A stretch of 64,000 bases of DNA, taken from the IMG/VR virus record IMGVR_UViG_3300008262_000042, positions 115,598-179,597 of that record, one strand, 5' to 3'. Each line of letters begins with the position of its first letter. Position 1 is the first letter of the stretch. Under the pieces are notes generated by a model that saw only the letters and a list, made by a program, of their open reading frames with translations, had not been told where the DNA came from and searched no databases. The position numbers were made by a program, and so were the translations under genes. Below, in pieces: positions 38,387 through 46,550 of this stretch. This stretch comes from a virus.

Positions 38387-38743
38387 TTAGCCTTTAATTA
38401 ATTCGGCAAGCTGCAATACTTTTTCGAAAGGGATCGTCTGACAACCAACAATAACCACACCCTTCTTACGATCAACCTTAGCTGTATACTTTTCATTCAA
38501 CTGAACACCACTATAAGATTTACAGAATTCTTCAAACTCATCTAGACTAAGCTCTTTATAGCCCTCACCAGATCTAGAACCACCAATGTTAATACCGTCG
38601 TATTTCAAGATAGGGTACTCAGGGAAATCGGTTGCTTTATCTTTAACAGTACCTTCATAAACCGGCACGCCGTGTGCTAATGCTAGATCAATACAAGCCG
38701 TGTAGAAGATCTGATTCTTGGGTGCAATTACAAATTCTTTCAT
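38387..38743 (-). CDS. GCQT-domain protein
   Basis: 118 residues. The N-terminal 70 residues are an alpha/beta domain (FYTACIDLALAHGVPVYEG … YPILKYDGINIGGS). The C-terminus YTAKVDRKKGVVIVGCQTIP then FEKVLQLAELI belongs to a repeated domain also at 39412, 48148 and 51571. Confidence 0.6.
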   Translation of the reverse strand: MKEFVIAPKNQIFYTACIDLALAHGVPVYEGTVKDKATDFPEYPILKYDGINIGGSRSGEGYKELSLDEFEEFCKSYSGVQLNEKYTAKVDRKKGVVIVGCQTIPFEKVLQLAELIKG

Positions 38744-38792
38744 AACTTTAATTTTGTTTTTTGTTTTTGATTTATTGTTTATTATTTTAATT

Positions 38793-39134
38793 TTAAGAAA
38801 TAACTTTATAGTAGATTACTTGCGGATATTCGCCGAACACCCATACAGTAACTCCACACAGCCACATTTTATGCATATCAGGATAAACTATATAGTCACC
38901 TGTACTAGCGCCGATTGTGTGAATGTCGCCAACGTATAGAAGCTTAGAATCGAAACCGTCAAAATGCTCAGTACTAATTTCTAATGTTATCTCGCTACCG
39001 CACTCGCTTAGTATATCTAACCAAGTATCTGCACCGGCAACCATTAGTAGATCTTCTTTGTCTCCGCCTTCTTGGATATATTTAGGAAGGTCGGCATACC
39101 ACCGACCCTCCTCGTTATAGAATCTTATTCTCAT
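38793..39134 (-). CDS. Conserved phage protein (RWYADLPKY family)
   Basis: 113 residues. RIRFYNEEGRWYADLPKYIQ, then DLLMVAGADTWLDILSECGS, the pattern of a small protein family widespread in Bacteroidota phages and plasmids (function unknown). Beta-rich C-terminus MWLCGVTVWVFGEYPQVIYY. Confidence 0.65.
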   Translation of the reverse strand: MRIRFYNEEGRWYADLPKYIQEGGDKEDLLMVAGADTWLDILSECGSEITLEISTEHFDGFDSKLLYVGDIHTIGASTGDYIVYPDMHKMWLCGVTVWVFGEYPQVIYYKVIS

Positions 39135-39137
39135 ATA

Positions 39138-39428
39138 CTATTGAATTGTTAGTTTGTAAAGTTTTTTAACTAGATCAAAGCTATATTCGCTTGAAGCTGC
39201 CTCTACTACCTCTTTTTCGTAGTTAACTACGCCTTCGTAGTCATCGGTTAACTGAATAGTTGGAGGTATCAAGTTCTTATATTTGTCGCAGAATTCAATA
39301 AATGCGTCTATACTAATAACCGAGTTGGAACCAACACTTTTTGAAGCGCATACTTCACGGCCGTCAAATTTAACTATAGGAAATTTCATATACTTACTAT
39401 CCGAATTACGTTCATACAAACGCCTCAC
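39138..39428 (-). CDS. Divergent paralogue of the 38387 protein
   Basis: 96 residues. FPIVKFDGREVCASKSVGSN and SIDAFIEFCDKYK align with YPILKYDGINIGGSRSGEGY and SLDEFEEFCKSYS of 38387. The C-terminal GCQT motif is degenerate (VVEAASSEYSFDLVKKLYKL). Overlaps 39412 by 17 bp; a start at the internal MKFPIV (about 39389) is possible. Confidence 0.55.
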   Translation of the reverse strand: MRRLYERNSDSKYMKFPIVKFDGREVCASKSVGSNSVISIDAFIEFCDKYKNLIPPTIQLTDDYEGVVNYEKEVVEAASSEYSFDLVKKLYKLTIQ

Positions 39429-39858
39429 GCTCCGGTGAACGCTTAGATTTAGGTAAATTGATTAAATCGTACAACTCTTTTAATTTTTCGTATGTCATTG
39501 TTTGGCAACCGATCTTGATCTTTCTTTCAGATTCTTTTAATTCTGCTGTGTACTCCGGGTTTAGGTATAGATGCTTTTGGCTCCGGCTCCATAATAGATT
39601 CCTATCGCTTATAGAGGATGAACAAGCATCTCGGTTTGAAGAATACGAGTATATTTCATCAACTCGGTAGCTAGTTTCTTCAATCGCTTCAGTTAGATCA
39701 TCACTCAAGTACTTCATGGGGAACCATGTATACTCGACACCCTCAGCATCGCGACCACATACAATTGAATCACCTTGAGGTGTTCCTAACATTACAATTC
39801 CCCAACTGCCTGCACCAGTCTTAATTAACATTCCAGATTTTAAATCAGATTTTTTCAT
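39412..39858 (-). CDS. GCQT-domain protein with SH3-like N-terminus
   Basis: 148 residues. N-terminal 50 residues: MKKSDLKSGMLIKTGAGSWG, a small beta-barrel start. The C-terminus YTAELKESERKIKIGCQTMT and YEKLKELYDLI is the repeated GCQT domain. A polar Ser/Arg linker joins them. Function unknown. Confidence 0.6.
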   Translation of the reverse strand: MKKSDLKSGMLIKTGAGSWGIVMLGTPQGDSIVCGRDAEGVEYTWFPMKYLSDDLTEAIEETSYRVDEIYSYSSNRDACSSSISDRNLLWSRSQKHLYLNPEYTAELKESERKIKIGCQTMTYEKLKELYDLINLPKSKRSPEREAFV

Positions 39859-39881
39859 AACTTGTTTTGTTTTTTTGTTTT

Positions 39882-40196
39882 TTATAATATAATATCGTCT
39901 TCTCCAAATTCTTGTATTAATTCTTTTTTCATTGCACGAGGGCCCGGTGATTTACCGAACCACTTTGTCATGAATTTGCCGATAGATAATAAACCAGAGT
40001 CTACTAACTTTTGATCTTTTGTCATGTTTAGAGGCTGCAAACAAATTTCGTTTTTGCCATAATAAACTCTAACAAAGCAATCTGGGTACATCGCTGAAAA
40101 TTTAGTAGCTGCTAAATTCGGATTTGGAGTTTCCCATTTTTTTGTGAAAACTTGTTTGCCTTTTTTATCTTTTACTATAACGTGAGCTTTTACCAT
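39882..40196 (-). CDS. Hypothetical protein
   Basis: 104 residues. Beta-rich first half (AHVIVKDKKGKQVFTKKWET … CFVRVYYGKNEICLQPL), helical basic second half (KFMTKWFGKSPGPRAMKKEL). Looks like a small nucleic-acid or protein-binding fold; unassigned. Confidence 0.55.
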   Translation of the reverse strand: MVKAHVIVKDKKGKQVFTKKWETPNPNLAATKFSAMYPDCFVRVYYGKNEICLQPLNMTKDQKLVDSGLLSIGKFMTKWFGKSPGPRAMKKELIQEFGEDDIIL

Positions 40197-40205
40197 AATT
40201 CTTAA

Positions 40206-40286
40206 TTAGTTTAAATAGATTATACAAATATCAGAAGGCAATCCTTCAATAATGTCTACCGGAATTGTGATTTTACTATTTTTCAT
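40206..40286 (-). CDS. Very small conserved-looking peptide
   Basis: 26 residues MKNSKITIPVDIIEGLPSDI…, amphipathic beta start. The start has an A/T-rich leader as in neighbours and the frame fills the gap between two genes. Tentative. Confidence 0.35.
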   Translation of the reverse strand: MKNSKITIPVDIIEGLPSDICIIYLN

Positions 40287-40349
40287 TTTGAAAAATTTTT
40301 TAAAAATAATGGAATGTCTCGTAAGATTTAGTTTTCTATCTATCAACTA

Positions 40350-41021
40350 CTATTTCTTCTCGAAGTAGATTATAGTACCACTGCCTATCTCCTTAACTAC
40401 CACCTTAGCGGCCTTATCGCCAAACGCATCATAAGGTATATAGAACCCACAACCCTGCGCAGACTTAGGAATTCCGTTAGTTCCTGCAAGGCCATGTAAG
40501 ATATTAATTCCATTCATATCTTTTAATACGCCGCTCTTCGCCCTATAATACACACCTGTCTGATAGTTCCCTTCTTCAACTATACGTATGTGCTCAGGTC
40601 CTTTAAGGAATCCGAACTTGTCTTCAAGCTTCTTCTTCCACTCGCTGTCAGCTGCCTCGTAAGCTTCGTATACAAAAGCCTTCGGTACTTTGACTACTAA
40701 CGCATAAAGGTCAGGTACAACAACTTTAATTTTCTTCGCCCATGTAGGACATGCTGCATTATAAGCCTCAAGTACAAACTCTGTAGATACAGTCACGTAC
40801 TCTACTTTAGTATCTTCCACCGCAGATACTAGATCACCTTCTCGATAAGAGTTATATACAGCTGTGTCCCATAATACACGATATACAAAAGGACCTATTA
40901 TCTCGCCAACCTGCTCAATAGTACCAATTACATCTGCAGGATTCCGGTCGCTTTTACCATAGTATTTACTATCTTTTGGAATTCTTACTCTGTCTCCTAC
41001 TTTGAATGTGTGCGTTGCCAT
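40350..41021 (-). CDS. Family A protein (KVGD barrel + two helical repeats)
   Basis: 223 residues. Residues 5-60 are an SH3/KOW-like barrel (FKVGDRVRIPKDSKYYGKSD … NPADVIGTIEQV). Residues 75-105 and 108-140 are two copies of a helical repeat (EFVLEAYNAACPTWAKKIKV; AFVYEAYEAADSEWKKKLED). The C-terminal domain holds GINILHGLAGTNGIPKSAQG and GCGFYI. Five paralogues: 43889, 44648, 45356, 50801 and the N-terminus of 52199. Confidence 0.65.
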   Translation of the reverse strand: MATHTFKVGDRVRIPKDSKYYGKSDRNPADVIGTIEQVGEIIGPFVYRVLWDTAVYNSYREGDLVSAVEDTKVEYVTVSTEFVLEAYNAACPTWAKKIKVVVPDLYALVVKVPKAFVYEAYEAADSEWKKKLEDKFGFLKGPEHIRIVEEGNYQTGVYYRAKSGVLKDMNGINILHGLAGTNGIPKSAQGCGFYIPYDAFGDKAAKVVVKEIGSGTIIYFEKK

Positions 41022-41061
41022 AACTTTTATTTTATTTTTTGTTTATAATTAATAATATTGA

Positions 41062-41289
41062 TTAGTTTTCGAAACATTCCCAAGGATCGATAGGACTCCG
41101 ACCGAATGCAGCTTTGTAATAATTCATTAGCGTTAACACATCACCGTATGTCATATCAACAACAATATATAATTCGTTTAGACGCGTAAATAAGCATTCA
41201 ACTAGAGTAGGATAATTAGTACGATCTAATTCGATAGTCGCTTTGATCTTCGGGTTAAGTTTATCGAGTAATGATTTGAACTCTGTCAT
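41062..41289 (-). CDS. Hypothetical protein
   Basis: 75 residues, helical (FKSLLDKLNPKIKATIELDR … YGDVLTLMNYYKAAFG), ends WECFEN. Unrecognised; leader and spacing as for neighbours. Confidence 0.5.
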   Translation of the reverse strand: MTEFKSLLDKLNPKIKATIELDRTNYPTLVECLFTRLNELYIVVDMTYGDVLTLMNYYKAAFGRSPIDPWECFEN

Positions 41290-41358
41290 GATTAATTGAT
41301 TTAATATTCTAAAGAATAGTACCTTGATTTCAGACTACCAACTATTTATTTAACTGTT

Positions 41359-41532
41359 TTACAGTCCGTTCTTTGACTTAACCTTATTATACATCCATAG
41401 CCGAACACCCTTAGTAGGCTTTAATGCCCAGTGTTCATCAAGAATATCAAAAGTTATCTTATCGATCTTATTCCATCTGTGAAGCAAGACATATTTAATA
41501 TAGGTCTTAAGAATATCAAGTAAAATAAACAT
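41359..41532 (-). CDS. Small hypothetical protein in a 300-bp gap
   Basis: 57 residues MFILLDILKTYIKYVLLHRW…: helical N-terminus, then HWALKPTKGVRLWMYNKVKS, ends NGL. A complete frame with an AT-rich leader in an otherwise empty gap. Confidence 0.5.
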   Translation of the reverse strand: MFILLDILKTYIKYVLLHRWNKIDKITFDILDEHWALKPTKGVRLWMYNKVKSKNGL

Positions 41533-41587
41533 ATCTGATTGATTTTTGATTATACCTAAAGATAGGATCTTAATTTCAGACTACCAA

Positions 41588-41824
41588 CTATTTAGTAGGT
41601 ACTACTCCGTAAGTTTCGTTATAATATTGTTTGCCGGTTGCAATAGTTGGAGTGTCAAACTCTCCACAATTATCAATCCCATTTTCCCAAGCATCAATTA
41701 ACTGTTCCGCTTCCATTTGTATGGCTTGTTCAATAATTTCATCAAAACCCCTTGAATCACCATTACCGTTTTGGCGATCAACTATTTGTTTCACCAACCA
41801 TTCAACCGCTGTTTGTTTTTGCAT
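41588..41824 (-). CDS. QTAVEW-family small protein
   Basis: 78 residues, MQKQTAVEWLVKQIVDRQNG, then IIEQAIQMEAEQLIDAWENG; all helical. Belongs to the QTAVEWL…QAxxMExxQ family common in Flavobacteriia phages, and paralogous to 57894. Function unknown. Confidence 0.65.
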   Translation of the reverse strand: MQKQTAVEWLVKQIVDRQNGNGDSRGFDEIIEQAIQMEAEQLIDAWENGIDNCGEFDTPTIATGKQYYNETYGVVPTK

Positions 41825-41861
41825 AATTTGATTTTTGATTATAAAAAGATAATGACTTTAT

Positions 41862-42095
41862 TTAATAAAATAATCTTGCTGTTGCTCGTACTTTGTATTG
41901 CACATCTACAATATCGCCTAACTCGAATATATCGATACGACATTTTGCTTCTTCGGCGGTAATTTCCTCTTCGTCTATATACTCGTTAACACGATCTAAT
42001 ACTATATCAAGGTCACCGATAAAGATTGTTTGTTCATTTTCTGAGTCGATCGCGATATACGTACTACGTTTTGGTAATTTTGTTTTTTTAGACAT
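41862..42095 (-). CDS. First gene of the M4 unit, hypothetical
   Basis: 77 residues. Basic N-terminus, then YIAIDSENEQTIFIGDLDIV and YIDEEEITAEEAKCRIDIFE, ends VQYKVRATARLFY. Acidic alpha/beta protein. Being promoter-proximal to M4 it may be expressed early and strongly. Confidence 0.55.
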   Translation of the reverse strand: MSKKTKLPKRSTYIAIDSENEQTIFIGDLDIVLDRVNEYIDEEEITAEEAKCRIDIFELGDIVDVQYKVRATARLFY

Positions 42096-42114
42096 AACTA
42101 TTCGTTTGGTGAAA

Positions 42115-42345
42115 TGTAAAAGTACCCCATAGGCTTGAAATAAAAAAATTTCGGTGAAAATAGTCTATTGGTTTCCAATAAAGAATTTACAACTGATTGG
42201 TAATCAAGGGGCATAGGATCCATTGAAAACCAATCAGTTGCACCCGGAGCTGTTTGGGAGCTCATGGTTAGCGTACGCTATGGTTGCGTATAATATGCTA
42301 TATAGTAGATTTTACGCTGTCCTATAAGATGGAGCAGCTCCAAAA
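42115..42345 (-). promoter_or_regulatory. Control module M4 (operators, GAGCTG/CAGCTC hairpin, promoter)
   Basis: Minus-strand order: GGAGCTG…CAGCTCC (42243-42341) around TAGCGTACGCTA, then GATTGGTTTTCAAT (42221-42234), TTGATTACCAATC (42196-42208), palindrome TATTGGAAACCAATA (42167-42181), then promoter-like CCGAAATTTTTTTATTTCAA and TATGGGGTACTTTTAC. Confidence 0.55.
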
Positions 42346-42353
42346 CGCGCTAT

Positions 42354-42554
42354 TTAGACAATATCGCAATAATCACCCATAATAGCTAATGCTTCATCAT
42401 ACGAATTACTAGAGAATACCTTTTCGGTCATTTCTTTAGCTTCATCATGCATACCCGCTTTTTTAAGTGCTTTTGAACAGATACCGATTAAATTAAAAAC
42501 GTTGCCGTCTTCTCCGATAAGTTTTGCTTTTGGTTTGATTTTAGTTTGTTCCAT
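42354..42554 (-). CDS. Small conserved helical protein
   Basis: 66 residues. KAKLIGEDGNVFNLIGICSK then ALKKAGMHDEAKEMTEKVFS; GEDGNxFxLxGxxxxALKxAG is a motif I recall from small proteins of phages and integrative elements in Bacteroidota and Firmicutes. Unknown role. Confidence 0.65.
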   Translation of the reverse strand: MEQTKIKPKAKLIGEDGNVFNLIGICSKALKKAGMHDEAKEMTEKVFSSNSYDEALAIMGDYCDIV

Positions 42555-42564
42555 TTTTACTTGT

Positions 42565-42702
42565 TTAGTTAAAAATATATTTTATTAGAGAAAATAAAAA
42601 CATACTCACAATTGTTAATATAAAACCTCCTGATAAATATAGAACAATATAATATTCAGGATCAGACATAAAATCGTGAATTAGTGTTTTTATTCTTTTC
42701 AT
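42565..42702 (-). CDS. Small membrane protein
   Basis: 45 residues MKRIKTLIHDFMSDPEYYIV…: basic amphipathic start, then one transmembrane segment (IVLYLSGGFILTIVSMFLFS). It follows tRNA-like element F by 15 nt. Confidence 0.55.
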   Translation of the reverse strand: MKRIKTLIHDFMSDPEYYIVLYLSGGFILTIVSMFLFSLIKYIFN

Positions 42703-42717
42703 TTTTTTAATTTTTAG

Positions 42718-42801
42718 TAGTCAGGACAGGATTCGAACCTATATACCTTTGGAGGAGCCTACTGCCCAGCACCAACCGTCTACCAATTGCGCCACCTGAC
42801 T
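42718..42801 (-). ncRNA. tRNA-like element F
   Basis: 84 nt. Acceptor AGTCAGG/CCTGACT, D-arm GGCGCAATTGGTAGACG, T-arm ATAGG-TTCGAAT-CCTGT. The middle 35 nt (GGTGC…GGCTCC, CCT-CCAA-AGG) has tRNA length but no U33 or standard anticodon loop. It ends 15 nt before the ATG at 42702. Confidence 0.6.
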
Positions 42802-42802
42802 A

Positions 42803-42913
42803 TTTGAGGATGAGAAGTCCTCTGTGTTGAGTAGGTTGTCTTCTTACATTTCTGTAACGGATAGCCTCTTATCATTCGCATTCCTTTCTCAAAGGAACAA
42901 CACAATTTGTAGT
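42803..42913 (-). ncRNA. Structured RNA R2 (copy of R1)
   Basis: Same blocks as 28317-28411: GTGTTGT…CAACACA closing stem, TTCCTTT-GAG-AAAGGAA hairpin (7 bp, perfect here), 3' hairpin GAGGA-CTTCTCA-TCCTC. The sequence between the blocks differs. It abuts tRNA-like element F. Confidence 0.55.
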
Positions 42914-43036
42914 AATAAACCAATAGACTTACACGCCTATGTCAGGGCTTTCATTACTGTTTGAATTAATCCTTTTTTACAGGTTAGCCCCCACTCAGTC
43001 TTGCGCTGACAACAATTTATCACTACAACTTTTTAT

Positions 43037-43138
43037 GTGGACTATAAAGTCTTACGATTAAATCACACCTAGATACGAACCCTGATAAATCAGTCTTACG
43101 ATAGATGTGATAAAAGATACGAACCCTTTATAGTCCAC
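43037..43138 (-). ncRNA. Pseudo-symmetric RNA with two 44-nt repeats
   Basis: 13-bp perfect outer stem (GTGGACTATAAAG/CTTTATAGTCCAC), inner stem ATCACA/TGTGAT, end loop CTGA-TTTA-TCAG. The two internal loops are formed by the same motif pair, GGTTCGTATCT and ATCGTAAGACT, with strands exchanged, so the sequence is a 44-nt tandem repeat. No coding frame. Confidence 0.55.
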
Positions 43139-43162
43139 AATGGTAAACATCAAACCAAGATT

Positions 43163-43354
43163 TTAACTGAGATCGTTTAAACAGTACGAATGAAGAATCT
43201 TGTGTATATTCGCATGATGCATAACCTTTCTTATCAAAGATCTTTTACGTCTAATTTTCATACGCTTATAAAACCTAAGCGACTTTGCTGACCGTTTCTT
43301 GATTACAAATACTTTACGTAATTCCGAACTACTTGTTATCATATTAATTAACAT
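43163..43354 (-). CDS. Small highly basic protein (tentative)
   Basis: 63 residues; MITSSSELRKVFVIKKRSAK, then SLRFYKRMKIRRKRSLIRKV. Strongly basic, could bind nucleic acid. Its start overlaps the end of 43348 by 7 bp. Leader is poor, so the call is weak. Confidence 0.35.
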   Translation of the reverse strand: MLINMITSSSELRKVFVIKKRSAKSLRFYKRMKIRRKRSLIRKVMHHANIHKILHSYCLNDLS

Positions 43355-43872
43355 GGAATCGCTTCCGCCTTAGTTGTGAACACTTCTTTAACATCGTCAA
43401 CTTGTTCATCGAATGTCAACATCAACTTAACAACTGCTTCAAGTCCTTTAATTTGATCTGCTCTTACTTCTTCTTTTGTGCGGTGTTTATAAACATCATA
43501 TGTGAGCTCAGTATTTGTTTCAAATACGTATTCAATTTGACGAAGTTCATCGATAGTGAAATCGATTTTTTCTATAGCATCCCGTAGGTTTTTATACCGA
43601 TCCTCTGCTAATGCTTTATGTAGCCCTGGTTTTACACTTTGTTGACCGTAGCTATCTGTACGGAATAAATAAGCCCAATCATAATTGGGCACATTTGGCT
43701 TTGTCGCATAGTGACGGAGCGTGGTAAGGAAGTTTTCTTTGACAACCTTAGAACCCATACCATGAGCAACTAAGTTACCAACTGCACAAGCAGTACAAGT
43801 ACCCTTTGCTAGTGTTCCTTCATTAATAGCATCTAAAAAAATATCTATTGCGTTTTCGATTCTTTTTGTCAT
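43348..43872 (-). CDS. Conserved phage protein with Cys pair
   Basis: 174 residues. N-terminal GTLAKGTCTACAVGNLVAHG (CxxCAVGNLVA) is a block I recall from Bacteroidota phage proteins of unknown function. The C-terminal half is helical (FDEQVDDVKEVFTTKAEAI). Member of the M5-driven unit. Confidence 0.6.
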   Translation of the reverse strand: MTKRIENAIDIFLDAINEGTLAKGTCTACAVGNLVAHGMGSKVVKENFLTTLRHYATKPNVPNYDWAYLFRTDSYGQQSVKPGLHKALAEDRYKNLRDAIEKIDFTIDELRQIEYVFETNTELTYDVYKHRTKEEVRADQIKGLEAVVKLMLTFDEQVDDVKEVFTTKAEAIPC

Positions 43873-43888
43873 GACTTTTAGTATTTGG

Positions 43889-44599
43889 TTATTTTTTTGT
43901 AAAGTAGATTATGCTTCTATTATTACCACCCTCCATTACATTTAGTTGTAATCTAGAACTATTGTAATATAATGCTCTACCTCTAAGCTCTTTGGGAATT
44001 CCGTCTTCACCCGCAAGACCCTTAACAATACCTATACCAACCTCTGTACCAATACGATACGAGCTAAAATCACTGTCTATATTTCCATTAATTAATGATA
44101 TAGCTTCTATTTTTTTAAAGACATCAGGGAACCGTTTTTCTAAGAATTCTTGTACAAGCAGATTAGCTTCGGAATGACACTCTTTGATAAATTCAGATTC
44201 TACCATACACTCATCTTCAAACTCAGAGAACTGTATAGCAATCTTTTTGCGCCATTCTGCACAAATACTTTGCAACTTCATAACGTCTCGTACGTCCTTT
44301 CTAGTAATAGTTACGGCGTTAGTGATTACTCGTGTAACGCCATTTACATGGATCAAACACTCATCAACATCACCATCGCTATTTGATTTTAAGCTACGAA
44401 CTGCTAATAACAACTCTTTACTTGACTCATGATTATCCATAGCAAATATGACTCCTATAGTGCCTTCTCGCCAAGACGGGTTTTTTTCAGTGTTATTAAA
44501 TTTTAATTTTCGGAACATCGTATCGTATGTAGAGTATGTTCTTCCTGGATTAGTGATCTTTACTTTGTCGCCTACTTTGAATTTTGTTTCGTTTGCCAT
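43889..44599 (-). CDS. Family A paralogue, diverged
   Basis: 236 residues. Barrel FKVGDKVKITNPGRTY; the helical repeats have drifted (DVMKLQSICAEWRKKIAIQF; EFIKECHSEANLLVQEFLEK). C-terminal GIVKGLAGEDGIPKELRGRA retains the family pattern. Ends KRSIIYFTKK-like (NRSIIYFTKK), as in 40350 and 44648. Confidence 0.6.
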   Translation of the reverse strand: MANETKFKVGDKVKITNPGRTYSTYDTMFRKLKFNNTEKNPSWREGTIGVIFAMDNHESSKELLLAVRSLKSNSDGDVDECLIHVNGVTRVITNAVTITRKDVRDVMKLQSICAEWRKKIAIQFSEFEDECMVESEFIKECHSEANLLVQEFLEKRFPDVFKKIEAISLINGNIDSDFSSYRIGTEVGIGIVKGLAGEDGIPKELRGRALYYNSSRLQLNVMEGGNNRSIIYFTKK

Positions 44600-44647
44600 G
44601 AATTTATTTATTTAATTAAAGATGTATGTTTTTAAGTACTAATAATT

Positions 44648-45340
44648 TTATTGTTTCTTCTTGAAATATATCACTGAAGATAGTTTTAGTTCAATGTTAC
44701 TGTGAATAATATCAGCTTTTGTATTAAGTTCTGAGTTTATATATAAGCCGCAGCAACGTGTATCAACTGGCACATTCGCGGTTCCTGCGATGCCTTGAAT
44801 TAGCTCTATGCCTTCTAATTCAGTGTATGAGTCTGTTTCATAACTATATACAAACAGCTTTGATGATAGTCTTTCAAGATCAGTGTGACTATCTGATACG
44901 ATACGTACGTACTCAGGTCCGTCTTTAAATAGTTGTGGAAACTTAGCTTTAATCTTAGCTTTCCATGTAGTATCAGCTGCTTTGTAAGCCTCAGTAATAA
45001 AGGACGCTTTTACATTTACTTTTTTATCATATAAGTTAGGCACCTCTTTTTTAATCTTCTCTTTCCACTCAGTACATGCTTTTTCATATGCCTCGAGTAC
45101 AAACTCACGATTCACTGTATATGAGTCTTCAGTATTAGCGAATACTAGATCTGAATGATTATAGCTATTTCCTCCATTATTTTGCCATTCAACTCTTACA
45201 GGTAAACTAGACACGTCCCTAATAGCTGATACAGTGCCAACAACGTCGCGTGGATTATTTATACTATTCTGTGCATAGTATTTGCTTGATGTAGCAATCA
45301 TTACTTTGTCTCCTACTTCGAATTTAATTACTTTTGCCAT
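44648..45340 (-). CDS. Family A paralogue
   Basis: 230 residues. FEVGDKVMIATSSKYYAQNS, NPRDVVGTV; repeats EFVLEAYEKACTEWKEKIKK and SFITEAYKAADTTWKAKIKA; C-terminal GIELIQGIAGTANVPVDTRC, CGLYI, SSVIYFKKK. Immediately downstream of the closest paralogue 45356, so a tandem duplication. Confidence 0.65.
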   Translation of the reverse strand: MAKVIKFEVGDKVMIATSSKYYAQNSINNPRDVVGTVSAIRDVSSLPVRVEWQNNGGNSYNHSDLVFANTEDSYTVNREFVLEAYEKACTEWKEKIKKEVPNLYDKKVNVKASFITEAYKAADTTWKAKIKAKFPQLFKDGPEYVRIVSDSHTDLERLSSKLFVYSYETDSYTELEGIELIQGIAGTANVPVDTRCCGLYINSELNTKADIIHSNIELKLSSVIYFKKKQ

Positions 45341-45355
45341 AGCTTTATTTTATTT

Positions 45356-46054
45356 TTATTGTTTTGTTTTAAAGTAAATTGCGGTAACTCCTGTACTAAT
45401 GTCAGATGCGTGACTAACAACTATATCAGAGCTTTTTACTAATCGACCACAAACATAAATTCCACAACCGGCCGCTTCCTCAGGCACATTATCTTTACCT
45501 GCCGCTATAGTAAGTAATTCTATCCCGTCTAATTCTACATATTTGCTTGCGCGCGTATCATATGTATAAAGTTTAGCGTTTAATCTACTAACGTTTTCAA
45601 CGTCCTTAGGTACAATGCTTGTGCATTGAACGTCTTTATATAATTCAGGGAAATTTGATCTGATCTTAGCTTTCCATATAGTATCAGCTGCTTTATATGC
45701 TAATCGGATAAAAGATTCTTTTACCGGTATTTCGTCATCGTATAAATTAGGTACCTCAGCAGCAATCTTTGCTTTCCATTCCGAACATGCACCTTTATAA
45801 GCTTCGAGTACAAACTCTCTACGCGCAAATACTACTAATTCAGCGCTGTCTTCATTAAATAGAACGAGATCGTACTCTCTGTATGAATTTTCCTCTCCAT
45901 TACTCCATTTTACTCTGATCCACACAGCACCCTTATTACGTTCAATAATTGTGCCTACGATATTACGGGGATTGGATGGTCTATCTTCTTCATAATATTC
46001 ACTTGTTTTAGCGATCTTTACTTTGTCTCCTAACTTTAATTTTACTTTTGCCAT
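45356..46054 (-). CDS. Family A paralogue
   Basis: 232 residues. LKLGDKVKIAKTSEYYEEDR, NPRNIVGTI; repeats EFVLEAYKGACSEWKAKIAA and SFIRLAYKAADTIWKAKIRS; C-terminal GIELLTIAAGKDNVPEEAAG, GCGIYVCG. The repeat pair is nearly identical to 44648. Confidence 0.65.
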   Translation of the reverse strand: MAKVKLKLGDKVKIAKTSEYYEEDRPSNPRNIVGTIIERNKGAVWIRVKWSNGEENSYREYDLVLFNEDSAELVVFARREFVLEAYKGACSEWKAKIAAEVPNLYDDEIPVKESFIRLAYKAADTIWKAKIRSNFPELYKDVQCTSIVPKDVENVSRLNAKLYTYDTRASKYVELDGIELLTIAAGKDNVPEEAAGCGIYVCGRLVKSSDIVVSHASDISTGVTAIYFKTKQ

Positions 46055-46105
46055 AACTTTTATTTTGTTTATTTAATGATCTATATAATGATAATGTCTT
46101 TCTAC

Positions 46106-46387
46106 TTACCAATCTTCTCCTGCTCCACCGCCACCGAACAATCCACCTCCGAATCCTCCGAAGCTATCACCTGAACTTCCTTCGCTTATTTTACTGCTAC
46201 TACTTCCGCCAAGGTCTAAGTCTAATAGAGCATCAATTGCTTTAGATATTATATAATCTTCTACTACATCTTGCAGATCGTTTGTATCTGGAATTCGTGA
46301 ATAGTCTTCGCGATCATAGTCTTCAAGATCGTTATAGGTTGCTTGACTGATAACCGCGCCGGTGTAATTGTGTCTGTAATTAGCCAT
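46106..46387 (-). CDS. Small protein with Gly-rich tail
   Basis: 93 residues. N-terminus YRHNYTGAVISQATYNDLED, acidic middle, then a Ser/Gly-rich end (GDSFGGFGGGLFGGGG). N-terminal SQxxYxxL pattern is common in small phage proteins. Starts 24 nt after tRNA-like element G. Confidence 0.6.
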   Translation of the reverse strand: MANYRHNYTGAVISQATYNDLEDYDREDYSRIPDTNDLQDVVEDYIISKAIDALLDLDLGGSSSSKISEGSSGDSFGGFGGGLFGGGGAGEDW

Positions 46388-46411
46388 AATTTTGATTTTG
46401 TTTATTAATTG

Positions 46412-46544
46412 TGATCAGGACAGGATTCGAACCTATGACTTAAGACTGACCCCTTACTGACCTTTCGGTATCCGCGCCCTACCAGACTTGGTGCGATATT
46501 TCATTATCTTAGGGAGTTGCTCTAACCAACTGAGCTACCTGACT
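46412..46544 (-). ncRNA. tRNA-like element G
   Basis: Acceptor AGTCAGG/CCTGATC (outer pair lost), D-arm GCTCAGTTGGTTAGAGC of a different type, T-arm ATAGG-TTCGAAT-CCTGT. ACTCC…GGGGT could be the anticodon stem with about 50 nt in the loop. It ends 24 nt before the ATG at 46387. Confidence 0.5.
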
Positions 46545-46550
46545 ATTTTA

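Noticed and set aside
43037-43138. CRISPR-like or mobile-element terminal repeats
   Set aside because: Only two 44-nt repeats with internal pairing and no spacer turnover, transposase or target duplication; RNA structure explains it better.
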